Of a stretch of DNA of 23,426 bases, positions 1 to 7,177 are shown piece after piece. Position 1 is the first letter of the stretch. The number at the start of each line of letters is the position of its first letter. The stretch is from assembly GCA_947629595.1 (NCBI GenBank), contig CANREI010000013.1:1-23426 (forward strand), in the 5' to 3' direction. Source of the DNA: an uncultured Alphaproteobacteria bacterium (GTDB lineage Bacteria; Pseudomonadota; Alphaproteobacteria; CAAHEQ01; UBA3637). The notes beneath the pieces were generated by a model that saw only the letters and a list, made by a program, of their open reading frames with translations, had not been told where the DNA came from and ran no database searches. The translations under genes and the position numbers were made by a program.

Positions 1-114
1 CAATCGGTGCAAATTTTATCGGATAATGCAAAATATCAGCCGATTCGGGCGGAAAATTATCAAACCGTTAAAACGGTGGGGCGTGTGATTTCTTTTACCA
101 AAATGATCGGATAA
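1..114 (+). CDS. C-terminal end of an S24-type peptidase / LexA-like repressor (partial)
   Basis: The first frame is open from base 1 to a TAA at 112-114 and gives 37 residues. They contain ILSDNAKYQPI followed by VGRVISFTKMIG. A 'LSDNP.Y.PI ... GRV' ending is typical of the C-terminal beta-barrel catalytic domain of S24 peptidases (LexA, CI-like and related phage repressors), where it follows the catalytic Ser/Lys region. The catalytic residues themselves lie upstream of the window, so the assignment rests on this short tail. The next gene starts three bases after the stop, suggesting cotranscription. It could also be another protein with the same fold. Confidence 0.55.
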   Translation, partial: QSVQILSDNAKYQPIRAENYQTVKTVGRVISFTKMIG

Positions 115-117
115 CAA

Positions 118-918
118 ATGGATTGGTTACGTCGCTTTATTTTGTTGAGTGTTTATTCGGTTGCACCGCCGTTTTATATGATTTGCGCGACCTTTTTGCT
201 CGATGATTACAGCGGGCGAAATAACTTTTTAAAAGAACATATTTTTCCTTTTTTAAGCGTGACAATTTGGATTGCTTTGATTTTTGCTTTCGGAGCAAAT
301 TATGTGTGGCGGCGCTATCGGCAAAAACATTTGTTACCCGGCGAAAAAGTGAAAGATTATCCGTTAATTTTCGTGTTTGTCTATTCCGTTTATTTTTTAT
401 TGGTCGGTTGCTTTTTTTGGGGAGCGGATTGTCTTTATGCGGCGTTCAGCGGATTATCGGTTGTGTTTTGGGTGCTGATTTTTCACGAAAATATGCGCCG
501 GTGTGTCGAATATTTGCCGGCCGTTGAAAAGTTTTATTTTTATGTGGTGGCATTTGTTTATCCGATTTTCATTTTAATGATGAGTGATGCGTTGTCGCTT
601 ATTGAAAATACGCCGTGGCACATGACAATTTTACTGTCGCCCATTGCCTATGTCCCCGGTGTGACAGTGTTTGCCTGCGCCTGTTTAATGTTAAAAATAA
701 TCTGTCGTATGCGGGAGAGCGCTCTCAAAAAAAATGTTTTCGGGCTGACACAGGCCATTTTGTTATTGCTGATCGGTGATGTGAGCGGCTGTCTTTATTT
801 GGTGCCGTATGTCGGACGCGGTATTTTTCTTGTCGGTTTTGTTATGAGTTTCGGCGTTTATTTAATTGAATTATTTTATCATTATAAGCGTCATCAACGC
901 CTTAAAATGAAACATTGA
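118..918 (+). CDS. Polytopic inner-membrane protein, about eight helices, unknown function
   Basis: This 266-residue protein is mostly hydrophobic. Likely membrane segments fall near residues 8-28, 45-65, 81-102, 103-124, 138-160, 171-196, 211-230 and 234-257, separated by short basic loops such as RRYRQKH and the C-terminal KRHQRLKMKH. I see no catalytic motif and do not recognise the family. The ATG follows the preceding stop by three bases and lacks a clear Shine-Dalgarno sequence, so it is probably translated by coupling to the upstream gene. The run of phenylalanine, tyrosine and valine codons and the clean reading frame argue that it is real. Confidence 0.7.
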   Translation: MDWLRRFILLSVYSVAPPFYMICATFLLDDYSGRNNFLKEHIFPFLSVTIWIALIFAFGANYVWRRYRQKHLLPGEKVKDYPLIFVFVYSVYFLLVGCFFWGADCLYAAFSGLSVVFWVLIFHENMRRCVEYLPAVEKFYFYVVAFVYPIFILMMSDALSLIENTPWHMTILLSPIAYVPGVTVFACACLMLKIICRMRESALKKNVFGLTQAILLLLIGDVSGCLYLVPYVGRGIFLVGFVMSFGVYLIELFYHYKRHQRLKMKH

Positions 919-950
919 TTATTTTTTTATGCCGATAAGATAAATAAATC

Positions 951-979
951 TTGTTTTTTTCATATTTTACGGGTAAAAT
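951..979 (+). promoter_or_regulatory. Predicted sigma70-type promoter for the metallophosphoesterase gene
   Basis: A -35-like TTGTTT (951-956) and a -10-like TAAAAT (974-979) are separated by 17 bases, in the AT-rich gap upstream of the gene starting at 1017. The spacing is ideal but the -35 matches consensus only in part. Confidence 0.4.
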
Positions 980-1016
980 AACTTAAAACGGTTTTTATAG
1001 GGAAGGAAAAAATAAG

Positions 1017-3095
1017 ATGACGGCGTTAATTATGTTTTTTATGGCCTTTATCATTGCTTTATGGTGTGCGGCACGGTTATGGCAGGGACAAAGTTTGTCA
1101 CCGCGGTATAAAGCTTTGTTTTATGCTTTCTTTGTGTTTATTTGGCTGTTACCGTTAATTTATCGGCAGTTGGGCTTTCATTTACCGATTGTTTATACAT
1201 TCCCGTATCATTTATTCGGCTTTTTGTTCTTTTGGGCCTATTTGTTTTTCATTTTTATTTTTGTGCAAGATGTTTTTTGGGCAATCCGCTACATTATTCG
1301 CTTTTTGAAAAATAATCCGAAGCCGTTTCCGTGGAAGCGGGAAGCGCGCATTAAAAAATCAAATGCGCTGTGGTTGGGATGCTCGTTTGTGTTGGCGCTC
1401 TTTGCCTTATATGCGGGGCTCAAAACGCCTGAGGTGAAGGAAGTGAAAATTTACACGTCAAAACTCAATTCCAACATCACCATCGTGGCGTTAAGCGATT
1501 TGCATTTGCATCATAATTTATCATTGAAAAAAATTCAGGAAATTGTGGATAAAATCAATACAATTCAGCCGGATATGATTGTTTTTTTGGGTGATTTTGC
1601 CGATGAGGGTACCAATCATTTACATCAGCAATTGTTTGAATTATCGCAATTAAAGGCGCCGCTCGGAAAATATGCCGTTGCCGGTAATCATGATTTTTAT
1701 TTGGGACATGAAGAAGCCAAAGAAGCTTTTAAAGAAGCGGAATTTACCTATTTGTTCAATGAAGGCGTACAAGTAACGCCGCAACTTTATTTAGCGGGTG
1801 TGCCCGATTATCGCAGCGTTCGACAAATCAGTGATTCGGTTGATATTGTTCGGGCGCTTTCGTCGGCGCAACCGAGTGATTACAAAATATTGTTATCGCA
1901 TCGGCCGAAGTTAATCGATACGTTGGTTCCCAAGCAAATTGATTTGCAATTGTCGGGGCATACGCACGGCGGGCAAGTGTTTCCGCATCATTTTACGGTT
2001 AAATTGTTTAATAAATATTTATCGGGCTTATATCAAACACGGCACGGAAAGTTATATGTAACGTCGGGAGCGGGGCAATGGGGCGCGCAAATGCGTTTGT
2101 TTGCGCCGTCTGAAATTACGGTTATACGCCTGATTGCCGAAGCGCATGACGTGTTGCCGGGTACTCAAAAACGGATAAGCGTTGATAAGAAAACGGCGGT
2201 TCAAGAAAAAGAACTGGCTATTCGAGCCATGCCGGAAAAAGAAGCCGTTGTGCCGAATAAAAAAACGAATCGGAAAAAGTCGGCGTTAATGCCGATTGTC
2301 GGTAAGGTTTTAAAGAAAAACGGTTCTGCCGAAAAGAAACCCGATAATGAAAAAGCAGGGACGGCAGAAAAAGGCACTTCCCAAGAAAAAAATAATGTAA
2401 AAACCAAAGAAGTGAAAACGTCAACGGAAAATCAGGCGCAAGCTCTGACAAAATCGGCTGAAACGCCTGTTATAACAGAGCAAATGTTCTCGGAAAAACC
2501 GCTGTCGAAAGAGGGCAATCAGTCTCAAAAGGCGGAAGAAGGCGAGAATCCGTTTGAAAATATTTCAAAAGATATTGATTCGTTAATTGCCTCCATTCGG
2601 CCGCAATCAACGACTGATTCGGCGCTTGATGAGGTGACGGAATCGGAAGCGAATGAAGATATGAATGAAAAAACAGAGGAAAATGAGCCTGATGAAACGG
2701 TAACGGATGAAATATCGCCGGAAGAGGCGGTATCGGAAGAAGAACTGCCTGTTTATAAAGAAGAATTGTATATTGAGGTGTTAAAGAAAGGCGGGCAAAT
2801 TTCAGGTGTTCGGGTTTATAATGCCAATCATGACTTAATTGCCGATACCGCTTTACGCGAAGGCACGAGTGTTTTAACGCATACGCTTCATAACACGGAC
2901 GGATCGGTTGAAACGCATGAAACCATTATGCACGTTCGCGCTATGCCGGACAGACATGTAACCAAAGAAACCACGCAGGTTTTTGAAAAGAAAAAGCCGC
3001 AAATAAAGCCCTTTGTTCCGATTGTTGAAGAGCCTGTAAAGCCGGCATTTTCGCCAACGGAAGATGCTTTGCCGCCCTCGGTGAATAATAAGTAA
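1017..3095 (+). CDS. Membrane-anchored metallophosphoesterase with long charged C-terminal extension
   Basis: The 692-residue protein has three parts. Residues 1-135 hold about four hydrophobic segments, the last (NALWLGCSFVLALFALYAGL) just before the enzyme. Residues 150-375 are a calcineurin-like metallophosphoesterase with all metal-binding motifs: D161-L-H163, G192-D193-FAD, G223-N-H-D226, a later SHRP, and G314-H-T-H317-GG. This matches the YaeI/YkuE-like membrane-associated branch, whose members act on phosphoester or lipid-linked substrates; the substrate here is unknown. Residues 380-692 are a K/E/P-rich, probably disordered stretch followed by a compact segment (about 585-650) starting PVYKEELYIEVLKKG. 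Family members normally end soon after the enzyme domain, so the tail of about 310 residues is unusual. The start is supported by a GGAAGGA purine run upstream. Confidence 0.85.
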   Translation: MTALIMFFMAFIIALWCAARLWQGQSLSPRYKALFYAFFVFIWLLPLIYRQLGFHLPIVYTFPYHLFGFLFFWAYLFFIFIFVQDVFWAIRYIIRFLKNNPKPFPWKREARIKKSNALWLGCSFVLALFALYAGLKTPEVKEVKIYTSKLNSNITIVALSDLHLHHNLSLKKIQEIVDKINTIQPDMIVFLGDFADEGTNHLHQQLFELSQLKAPLGKYAVAGNHDFYLGHEEAKEAFKEAEFTYLFNEGVQVTPQLYLAGVPDYRSVRQISDSVDIVRALSSAQPSDYKILLSHRPKLIDTLVPKQIDLQLSGHTHGGQVFPHHFTVKLFNKYLSGLYQTRHGKLYVTSGAGQWGAQMRLFAPSEITVIRLIAEAHDVLPGTQKRISVDKKTAVQEKELAIRAMPEKEAVVPNKKTNRKKSALMPIVGKVLKKNGSAEKKPDNEKAGTAEKGTSQEKNNVKTKEVKTSTENQAQALTKSAETPVITEQMFSEKPLSKEGNQSQKAEEGENPFENISKDIDSLIASIRPQSTTDSALDEVTESEANEDMNEKTEENEPDETVTDEISPEEAVSEEELPVYKEELYIEVLKKGGQISGVRVYNANHDLIADTALREGTSVLTHTLHNTDGSVETHETIMHVRAMPDRHVTKETTQVFEKKKPQIKPFVPIVEEPVKPAFSPTEDALPPSVNNK

Positions 3096-3143
3096 TGTTT
3101 AAAATTCAAATAGAACCGATATATCGGGCAGAAAAAAGGTATA

Positions 3144-3181
3144 AAAAAACACCGATGAAAAAGTTTTTATCGGTGTTTTTT
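3144..3181. terminator. Bidirectional rho-independent terminator
   Basis: Arms at 3144-3156 and 3169-3181 pair over 13 bases around the CACCGAT core, with A-runs on the left and T-runs on the right. It lies between two convergent genes and can end transcription from both strands. Confidence 0.85.
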
Positions 3182-3186
3182 CTTGT

Positions 3187-4770
3187 TTACGCAAGTTCTA
3201 AACCGGTTGTGCGGAATTGATAATTTGATTCATCAATGGTTTCATTCAATTTGGTAGCGGACAGTTTTAATGTTGTTAAACCGCTGACGGATTCGGCTGA
3301 TTTACCGGATTCTTCGATGTTTGAATGTGTATCAGCGTGTTGCGATAGGGCCGTATTGTCGGAAGCAATTTTATTTTCATCCGGCACTTTCGGTGCGGCC
3401 GGATTTTCTGTTTCTGCCGTTTTAGCGGAAGTATCGGCCTTTTCGGCATTGCCCGTATTTTCATTCGGTACTTTCGGCGCGGCCGGGTTTTCTGATTCTT
3501 TTGTTGAGGCAAGTTGTTTGTTGGAAGTCGGTTGAGTCTTGCCCTGATTTGTTTTTTCCCCGTTTAATTCTCTTGAATATTTTTGTGCTTCATGAAGATC
3601 GGCCATCAGTTGCATTTTCTCATAAGAAGTGCCTGTGCCGTTTTGTTCCATTTCATGAAGTTGTTGCGTTAAACGCTGTACGTTTTGTTCGGCATTTTCA
3701 TATTTAAGCCTCTCGTCATAGCTCTTTTGCGCTTCATGAAACTTGGCCATCACTTGCATTTGCTCATAAGAAGTGCCTGTGCCGTTTTGTTCCATCTCAT
3801 GAAGTTGTTGCACGGCGCTCTGCATGTTTTGTTCGGCATTTTCCATATCTTTAATTTCTTGTAAATGTTTTTGCGCTTCATGAAACTTGGCCATCACTTG
3901 CATTTGCTCATAAGAAGTGCCTGTGCCGTTTTGTTTCATCTCGTTAAGTTTTTGAGCTGTTTGTTGTGCCTCTTGTTCAATATTTTCACGTAGCTGTGTC
4001 ATCTCGTCTTTCGGCGTTTCGGTGTGGCTTTGCGTTGGTTCTTGTTTGCGTTCTGAGCCGGTTTCCTTGTTAATTCCTTTTACCACCTTTTCTGTGCGCT
4101 GTTGTAAGTTTTTTTGCGGTGACTGACCGTTCTCCCCTCGGGTAAATGACTGTGTTACGTTTTGAGAGGGATGCTTTACTTGATTTGCCATTGTTTCTTT
4201 GCAGGCTTGATAAAGATTTTCTGCGTTTCGGGCGGCTGCAAAATATTTGTCGGCAGTCTCTAAATCTCCCCGCTTACGCGCTTCTTCTCCTAAACGCTGA
4301 AACTGTTCTGCTTCTCGTTTTTTTTGCTCTATTCCTTCTTGCAATGATTGTAATTTGTATGCCTGTTGTAATTCCGGCGGTAATTTTTCGGCATTTTTAT
4401 CAATTTGTTGCATCCAGTTAAGCATCATTTGCGGCGTTTCGTTTATATGACGCAAAATCTCTTCTTTGGAGCTGTGTTCCCAATCAAAATGATCATATTT
4501 GTCCCAAAAATTACTGTAATCTTGGGCGGCTTGCAACTTAATTTGAGCTATTTGTTGCGCCGTTAAAACTTGTTGCTGATCTTGATGAATTTGCGCTTGT
4601 ATTAACGCTTCTTTTTTATCGTTTCCCGCCGTGTTTATGCCTTTAAACGATTCTTGGTAGTAAGAGTATACCCGGGGGGGTATTCTGCATTGCATTTTCC
4701 CGACTTTCTGCCGGCAATTCCGCCAAAGCCGTACGCAGCATTTCATCACAGGCGGTTTTGGTTGTTTCAT
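3187..4770 (-). pseudogene. Main (3') portion of a Q/E-rich repeat protein, out of frame with its start
   Basis: This open frame carries most of a glutamine/glutamate-rich, probably coiled-coil cytoplasmic protein. Translation from the frame's own ATG (4770) is unlikely: no ribosome-binding site precedes it, and the first 35 residues read as an out-of-frame shadow of the upstream fragment. The two frames join if one C is removed from a C7 tract (minus strand, near 4674-4680), giving about 580 residues. Visible parts are a helical region (IHQDQQQVLTAQQIAQIKLQ onward), an A/E/K-rich helix containing RGDLETADKYFAAARNAENL, three tandem 48-residue repeats with the core NGTGTSYEQMQVMAKFHEAQK, then two copies of ENPAAPKVP. 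There is no signal peptide or membrane helix. I do not recognise the family. It may be a true frameshift, a phase-variable or slippage site, or an assembly error. Confidence 0.65.
3570..3975 (-). repeat. Three tandem 144-bp (48-residue) coding repeats
   Basis: The string CATAAGAAGTGCCTGTGCCG starts at 3621, 3765 and 3909, exactly 144 bases apart, and the surrounding sequence is also repeated. Each unit encodes a helix-like segment of the form QQLHEMEQNGTGTSYE followed by MQ.MA..HEAQK. The period is a multiple of three, so copy number could change without breaking the frame. Confidence 0.9.
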
Positions 4771-4933
4771 TCGGATTTGTGTGATACGAATCGATTAAAG
4801 AAGCTAAATCTGCCATTTGCGCTTGAAATTTTGCCATTGATTCGTTTGTTAAAACAACGGTTGCCTTGTTTTGAGACATTATCGGTGCTTTGGGCAAATT
4901 TAAATTTGATATAGCTTGCGTGGTTGATGGCAT
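4643..4933 (-). CDS. 5' fragment of the same Q/E-rich protein (true start)
   Basis: This frame has the real start of the broken gene. On the minus strand the ATG at 4933 is preceded by a strong TAAGGAGGGT ribosome-binding site, and a sigma70-like promoter lies further up at 4962-4990. Its first about 85 residues (MPSTTQAISNLNLPKAPIMS onward) look like ordinary protein. After the C7 tract it runs into a short terminal stretch, PGILLLPRIV, and stops. Dropping one C would continue it directly into the long frame below. As read it would make a 96-residue product with no recognisable domain. Confidence 0.65.
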   Translation of the reverse strand: MPSTTQAISNLNLPKAPIMSQNKATVVLTNESMAKFQAQMADLASLIDSYHTNPNETTKTACDEMLRTALAELPAESRENAMQNTPPGILLLPRIV

Positions 4934-4961
4934 TTATACCCTCCTTAACGAATTTTTAATA

Positions 4962-4990
4962 ATTGTATCATAAAAAGGAAGCCCTGTCAA
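4962..4990 (-). promoter_or_regulatory. Sigma70-type promoter for the Q/E-rich repeat gene
   Basis: On the minus strand, TTGACA (4985-4990) and TACAAT (4962-4967) are separated by 17 bases, about 30 bases ahead of the ATG at 4933. This is a near-consensus match, so the gene has its own strong promoter even though its frame is interrupted. Confidence 0.75.
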
Positions 4991-5028
4991 CGAAAAAAAG
5001 ATAACTGCTTTTAGTGTTTGTTTTCATT

Positions 5029-5060
5029 AAAAAAATCCGACAATAATGCCGGATTTTTTA
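5029..5060 (-). terminator. Rho-independent terminator at the end of the minus-strand operon
   Basis: AAAAATCCG (5031-5039) pairs with CGGATTTTT (5050-5058). On the minus strand the hairpin ends in a run of T and lies just after the stop of the gene at 5076. Confidence 0.75.
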
Positions 5061-5075
5061 TTGCTTTTTAAGGCT

Positions 5076-5312
5076 TTATTTTTTAAATAAATTGCAATGG
5101 CAATGTCCCATGGTGGCAATTTCCTGCTCATGCTCGCCGCACGGACAAAAACCGCGTGAAACATCACACGGACAATGCCCCTGACACGCGTTAATGCACC
5201 GATTGATAATTTTATCGGCAAACGGTGTGAGTTGATAGCCTTTTGCTTTGGCATAAAGTTCCAACGCATGCTTAAAGTGATTGTTGTTGTTTAAAATTTC
5301 ATCTTGTTCCAT
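5076..5312 (-). CDS. Miniature ferredoxin:thioredoxin reductase catalytic-chain-like protein
   Basis: The 78-residue protein has eight cysteines, including CPC (47-49), CPC (56-58) and CHC (71-73), followed by NLF. Ferredoxin:thioredoxin reductase catalytic chains use exactly a CPC/CPC/CHC series to hold a 4Fe-4S cluster next to a redox disulfide, and their start also reads 'GY.L.P' as here (GYQLTP, 25-30). The gap between the first two motifs is 6 residues instead of the usual 16, and the gap to CHC is 12 instead of 8, so the fold is shortened. Two additional cysteines (39, 43) precede. Known FTR proteins reduce thioredoxins; the partner here is not visible. A good AAGGAG site precedes the ATG, which lies 14 bases after the stop of pgpA, so the two are probably cotranscribed. 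Confidence 0.7.
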   Translation of the reverse strand: MEQDEILNNNNHFKHALELYAKAKGYQLTPFADKIINRCINACQGHCPCDVSRGFCPCGEHEQEIATMGHCHCNLFKK

Positions 5313-5326
5313 TTTTCTCTCCTTGA

Positions 5327-5833
5327 TTATAATATAAAATGAATGCCGTATAAAACAAATGAAGCATATAGACCGGCAATAACATCATCTGCCATCACAC
5401 CGAATGCATTATGTGTTTTTCTGTCAATAATGGAGGCCGGCCACACTTTCACAATATCAAAAAAACGAAATAACGCGAATCCGATAAAATAATCATACCA
5501 TATTAAACCGCTTTGTGCAACCCATAAAAAGGTGAGCAGTTGCCCCACCGTTTCATCAATGACCACATAGCCCGGATCGGTTGCTTTTTGTGCTTTTAAA
5601 ACAACGCTTGTTGCTTGTTGCCCGATGAAAAACAAAAGAATGGCGGAAATGAGAATGCCCCAAAAACCGAGCGGTGCCAGCACAAAAACAAGCGGTAACG
5701 TGAAAAACGAACCGGCCGTGCCGGGCGCTTTGGGAAATAATCCCGAAAAGAACCATGTTGCTACGGCAAAAGCCGCTTTTGCGGGCAGCGGCTGATTTTT
5801 AATGTCGGCAAAATGAAGGCGTTGCTTTGTCAT
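5327..5833 (-). CDS. pgpA: Phosphatidylglycerophosphatase A
   Basis: PgpA removes the phosphate from phosphatidylglycerophosphate to make phosphatidylglycerol in the inner membrane. The 168-residue length fits the family. Signature stretches are all present: GLFPKAPGTAGS (31-42), DPGYVVIDETVGQ (86-98) with the acidic D93/E94 pair, FRFFDIVKVWP (122-132), and HNAFGVMADDVIAG (141-154) with the metal-binding D149/D150. Three or four hydrophobic helices lie between them. The ATG is 6 bases after the stop of the upstream membrane-protein gene, so it sits in the same operon as the genes at 5840-9058, with the FTR-like gene following it. Confidence 0.93.
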   Translation of the reverse strand: MTKQRLHFADIKNQPLPAKAAFAVATWFFSGLFPKAPGTAGSFFTLPLVFVLAPLGFWGILISAILLFFIGQQATSVVLKAQKATDPGYVVIDETVGQLLTFLWVAQSGLIWYDYFIGFALFRFFDIVKVWPASIIDRKTHNAFGVMADDVIAGLYASFVLYGIHFIL

Positions 5834-5839
5834 AACCGA

Positions 5840-7165
5840 TTATGCCTTCGGTGCGGGGTTTGCAGGCATGGCCGGTGCGCGTAACCCGGTCACGACTTGC
5901 GGTTTACTTTCTTGTTGCGCCTCTTGCGCCGGTTGTTGTTGCGTTTCCTGTGCCGGTTGTTGCGCTTCTTGCGCTGATGGTGCAGCGGCGGCGGTTTCCG
6001 TCGATTCGGCAGATGTTTCGGCCGTTTCTTCGGATGAATTTGTAATTTCACTTAAACTGGCGCGAATTTTTTCCAGCTCGTCATCAAAATCGGAGTTTTC
6101 TTCCTGACTGACTTCTTCCGTTGCGGCTGAATTTTCTTGCGGTTGCGCTTCTTCGGGTTGCGTTTCGATTGATTCGCTCGGTGTTGCCTCAACGGCGGGC
6201 GCTTGTTTTGATTTTAACGGCACTTTTTCAACCGGATGCGGTGCCGGATCGGTTTCACCGTCTTTTAAATCAAAATACGCACTTAAAAACGAAGCCAAAT
6301 CAGGCAAGTCTTCTTTGGGTTCGGCATTATTAAAGCCTAAAAGAAAAATGCCTTTGGAGCGAAAATATTCAACGGCTTGCTTGGTATTTAAAACGCGCCC
6401 GTCCGTAACCAATATGGCCGATAACACCTCGGAATTCGGTTCGGATTTGGCCAGTGATTTTGAAGCGCCGATTAAATCTTGCGCCAAACGTTCCATAACG
6501 CCGCCTTCCGAATACCACCCGCCGGCCGTGACATCATCGGTAAATTCAACCGACCAATTCACTTTCTTTTTGTTGACAATTTCAATTAAAACGGCGCGGG
6601 CATCGGTTGAAATGGCCATCGGTACCCGAAAGCCTTCCAAAAGAATATGTTGAAAAATTTCCACCTTGTATTTTCGCGCCAACGCCGCCGCCTGTTTAAT
6701 CATTTGCGCCAAATTGGCATGACTCTTTTCACCGGAAACAACTTCTTCTTTTTGGTTGGGCAACCGCGGCGCCACATAACGATTGATTTGCATGGTGGAA
6801 GGCATTTTGCGCGGCATGTGATAAATGGGCTTTGATTCTTTTAATTCGAATTTTGACGGCGTCGCTTTTTTCACTTTTATTTTCGGCTTTAATTTCTTCC
6901 AATTCAAATGATAGAAAAAATGCCAACCCCAAAACCAGAGCGGAATCCAAGCAATCATCATAAAAAGTAATAATGTATCGGGCAGGGTGTTAATGCGCCA
7001 TTTGTAATTGAGAAAATCGGTATATCGTTTTTCCCAATCTTGCGCCGACAGAAAATTAAAATTTAAAAAATAACCGATAACGGGCAATAAAAGATATCCG
7101 TAAATCAGAAACCATAATATACCCGTTAATATCAGTTTAATCGGTTGTATTTTTGCTTTTGCCAT
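5840..7165 (-). CDS. Two-helix membrane protein with cytoplasmic core domain and A/Q/E/P-rich tail
   Basis: I do not recognise this 441-residue protein. Two hydrophobic segments lie at about residues 10-34 (ILTGILWFLIYGYLLLPVIG) and 60-84, followed by a basic stretch (KKLKPKIKVKK). A globular part at about 120-315 contains the alternating hydrophobic strands ARAVLIEIV, AILVTDGRVL and GIFLLGFNN, suggesting an alpha/beta fold. The last about 115 residues are low complexity, made of A, Q, E and S with QQPAQE repeats. The start is 12 bases below the stop of the 626-aa gene, and pgpA begins 6 bases after its end, so it is the middle of an operon. Together with its neighbour it could belong to an envelope-associated complex; this is inference only. 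Confidence 0.75.
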   Translation of the reverse strand: MAKAKIQPIKLILTGILWFLIYGYLLLPVIGYFLNFNFLSAQDWEKRYTDFLNYKWRINTLPDTLLLFMMIAWIPLWFWGWHFFYHLNWKKLKPKIKVKKATPSKFELKESKPIYHMPRKMPSTMQINRYVAPRLPNQKEEVVSGEKSHANLAQMIKQAAALARKYKVEIFQHILLEGFRVPMAISTDARAVLIEIVNKKKVNWSVEFTDDVTAGGWYSEGGVMERLAQDLIGASKSLAKSEPNSEVLSAILVTDGRVLNTKQAVEYFRSKGIFLLGFNNAEPKEDLPDLASFLSAYFDLKDGETDPAPHPVEKVPLKSKQAPAVEATPSESIETQPEEAQPQENSAATEEVSQEENSDFDDELEKIRASLSEITNSSEETAETSAESTETAAAAPSAQEAQQPAQETQQQPAQEAQQESKPQVVTGLRAPAMPANPAPKA

Positions 7166-7177
7166 GGCTTTTCCCGT

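Noticed and set aside
4686..4770. ATG at 4770 as an independent start of the long repeat-protein frame
   Set aside because: No ribosome-binding site, and its first residues are an out-of-frame reading of the upstream fragment.
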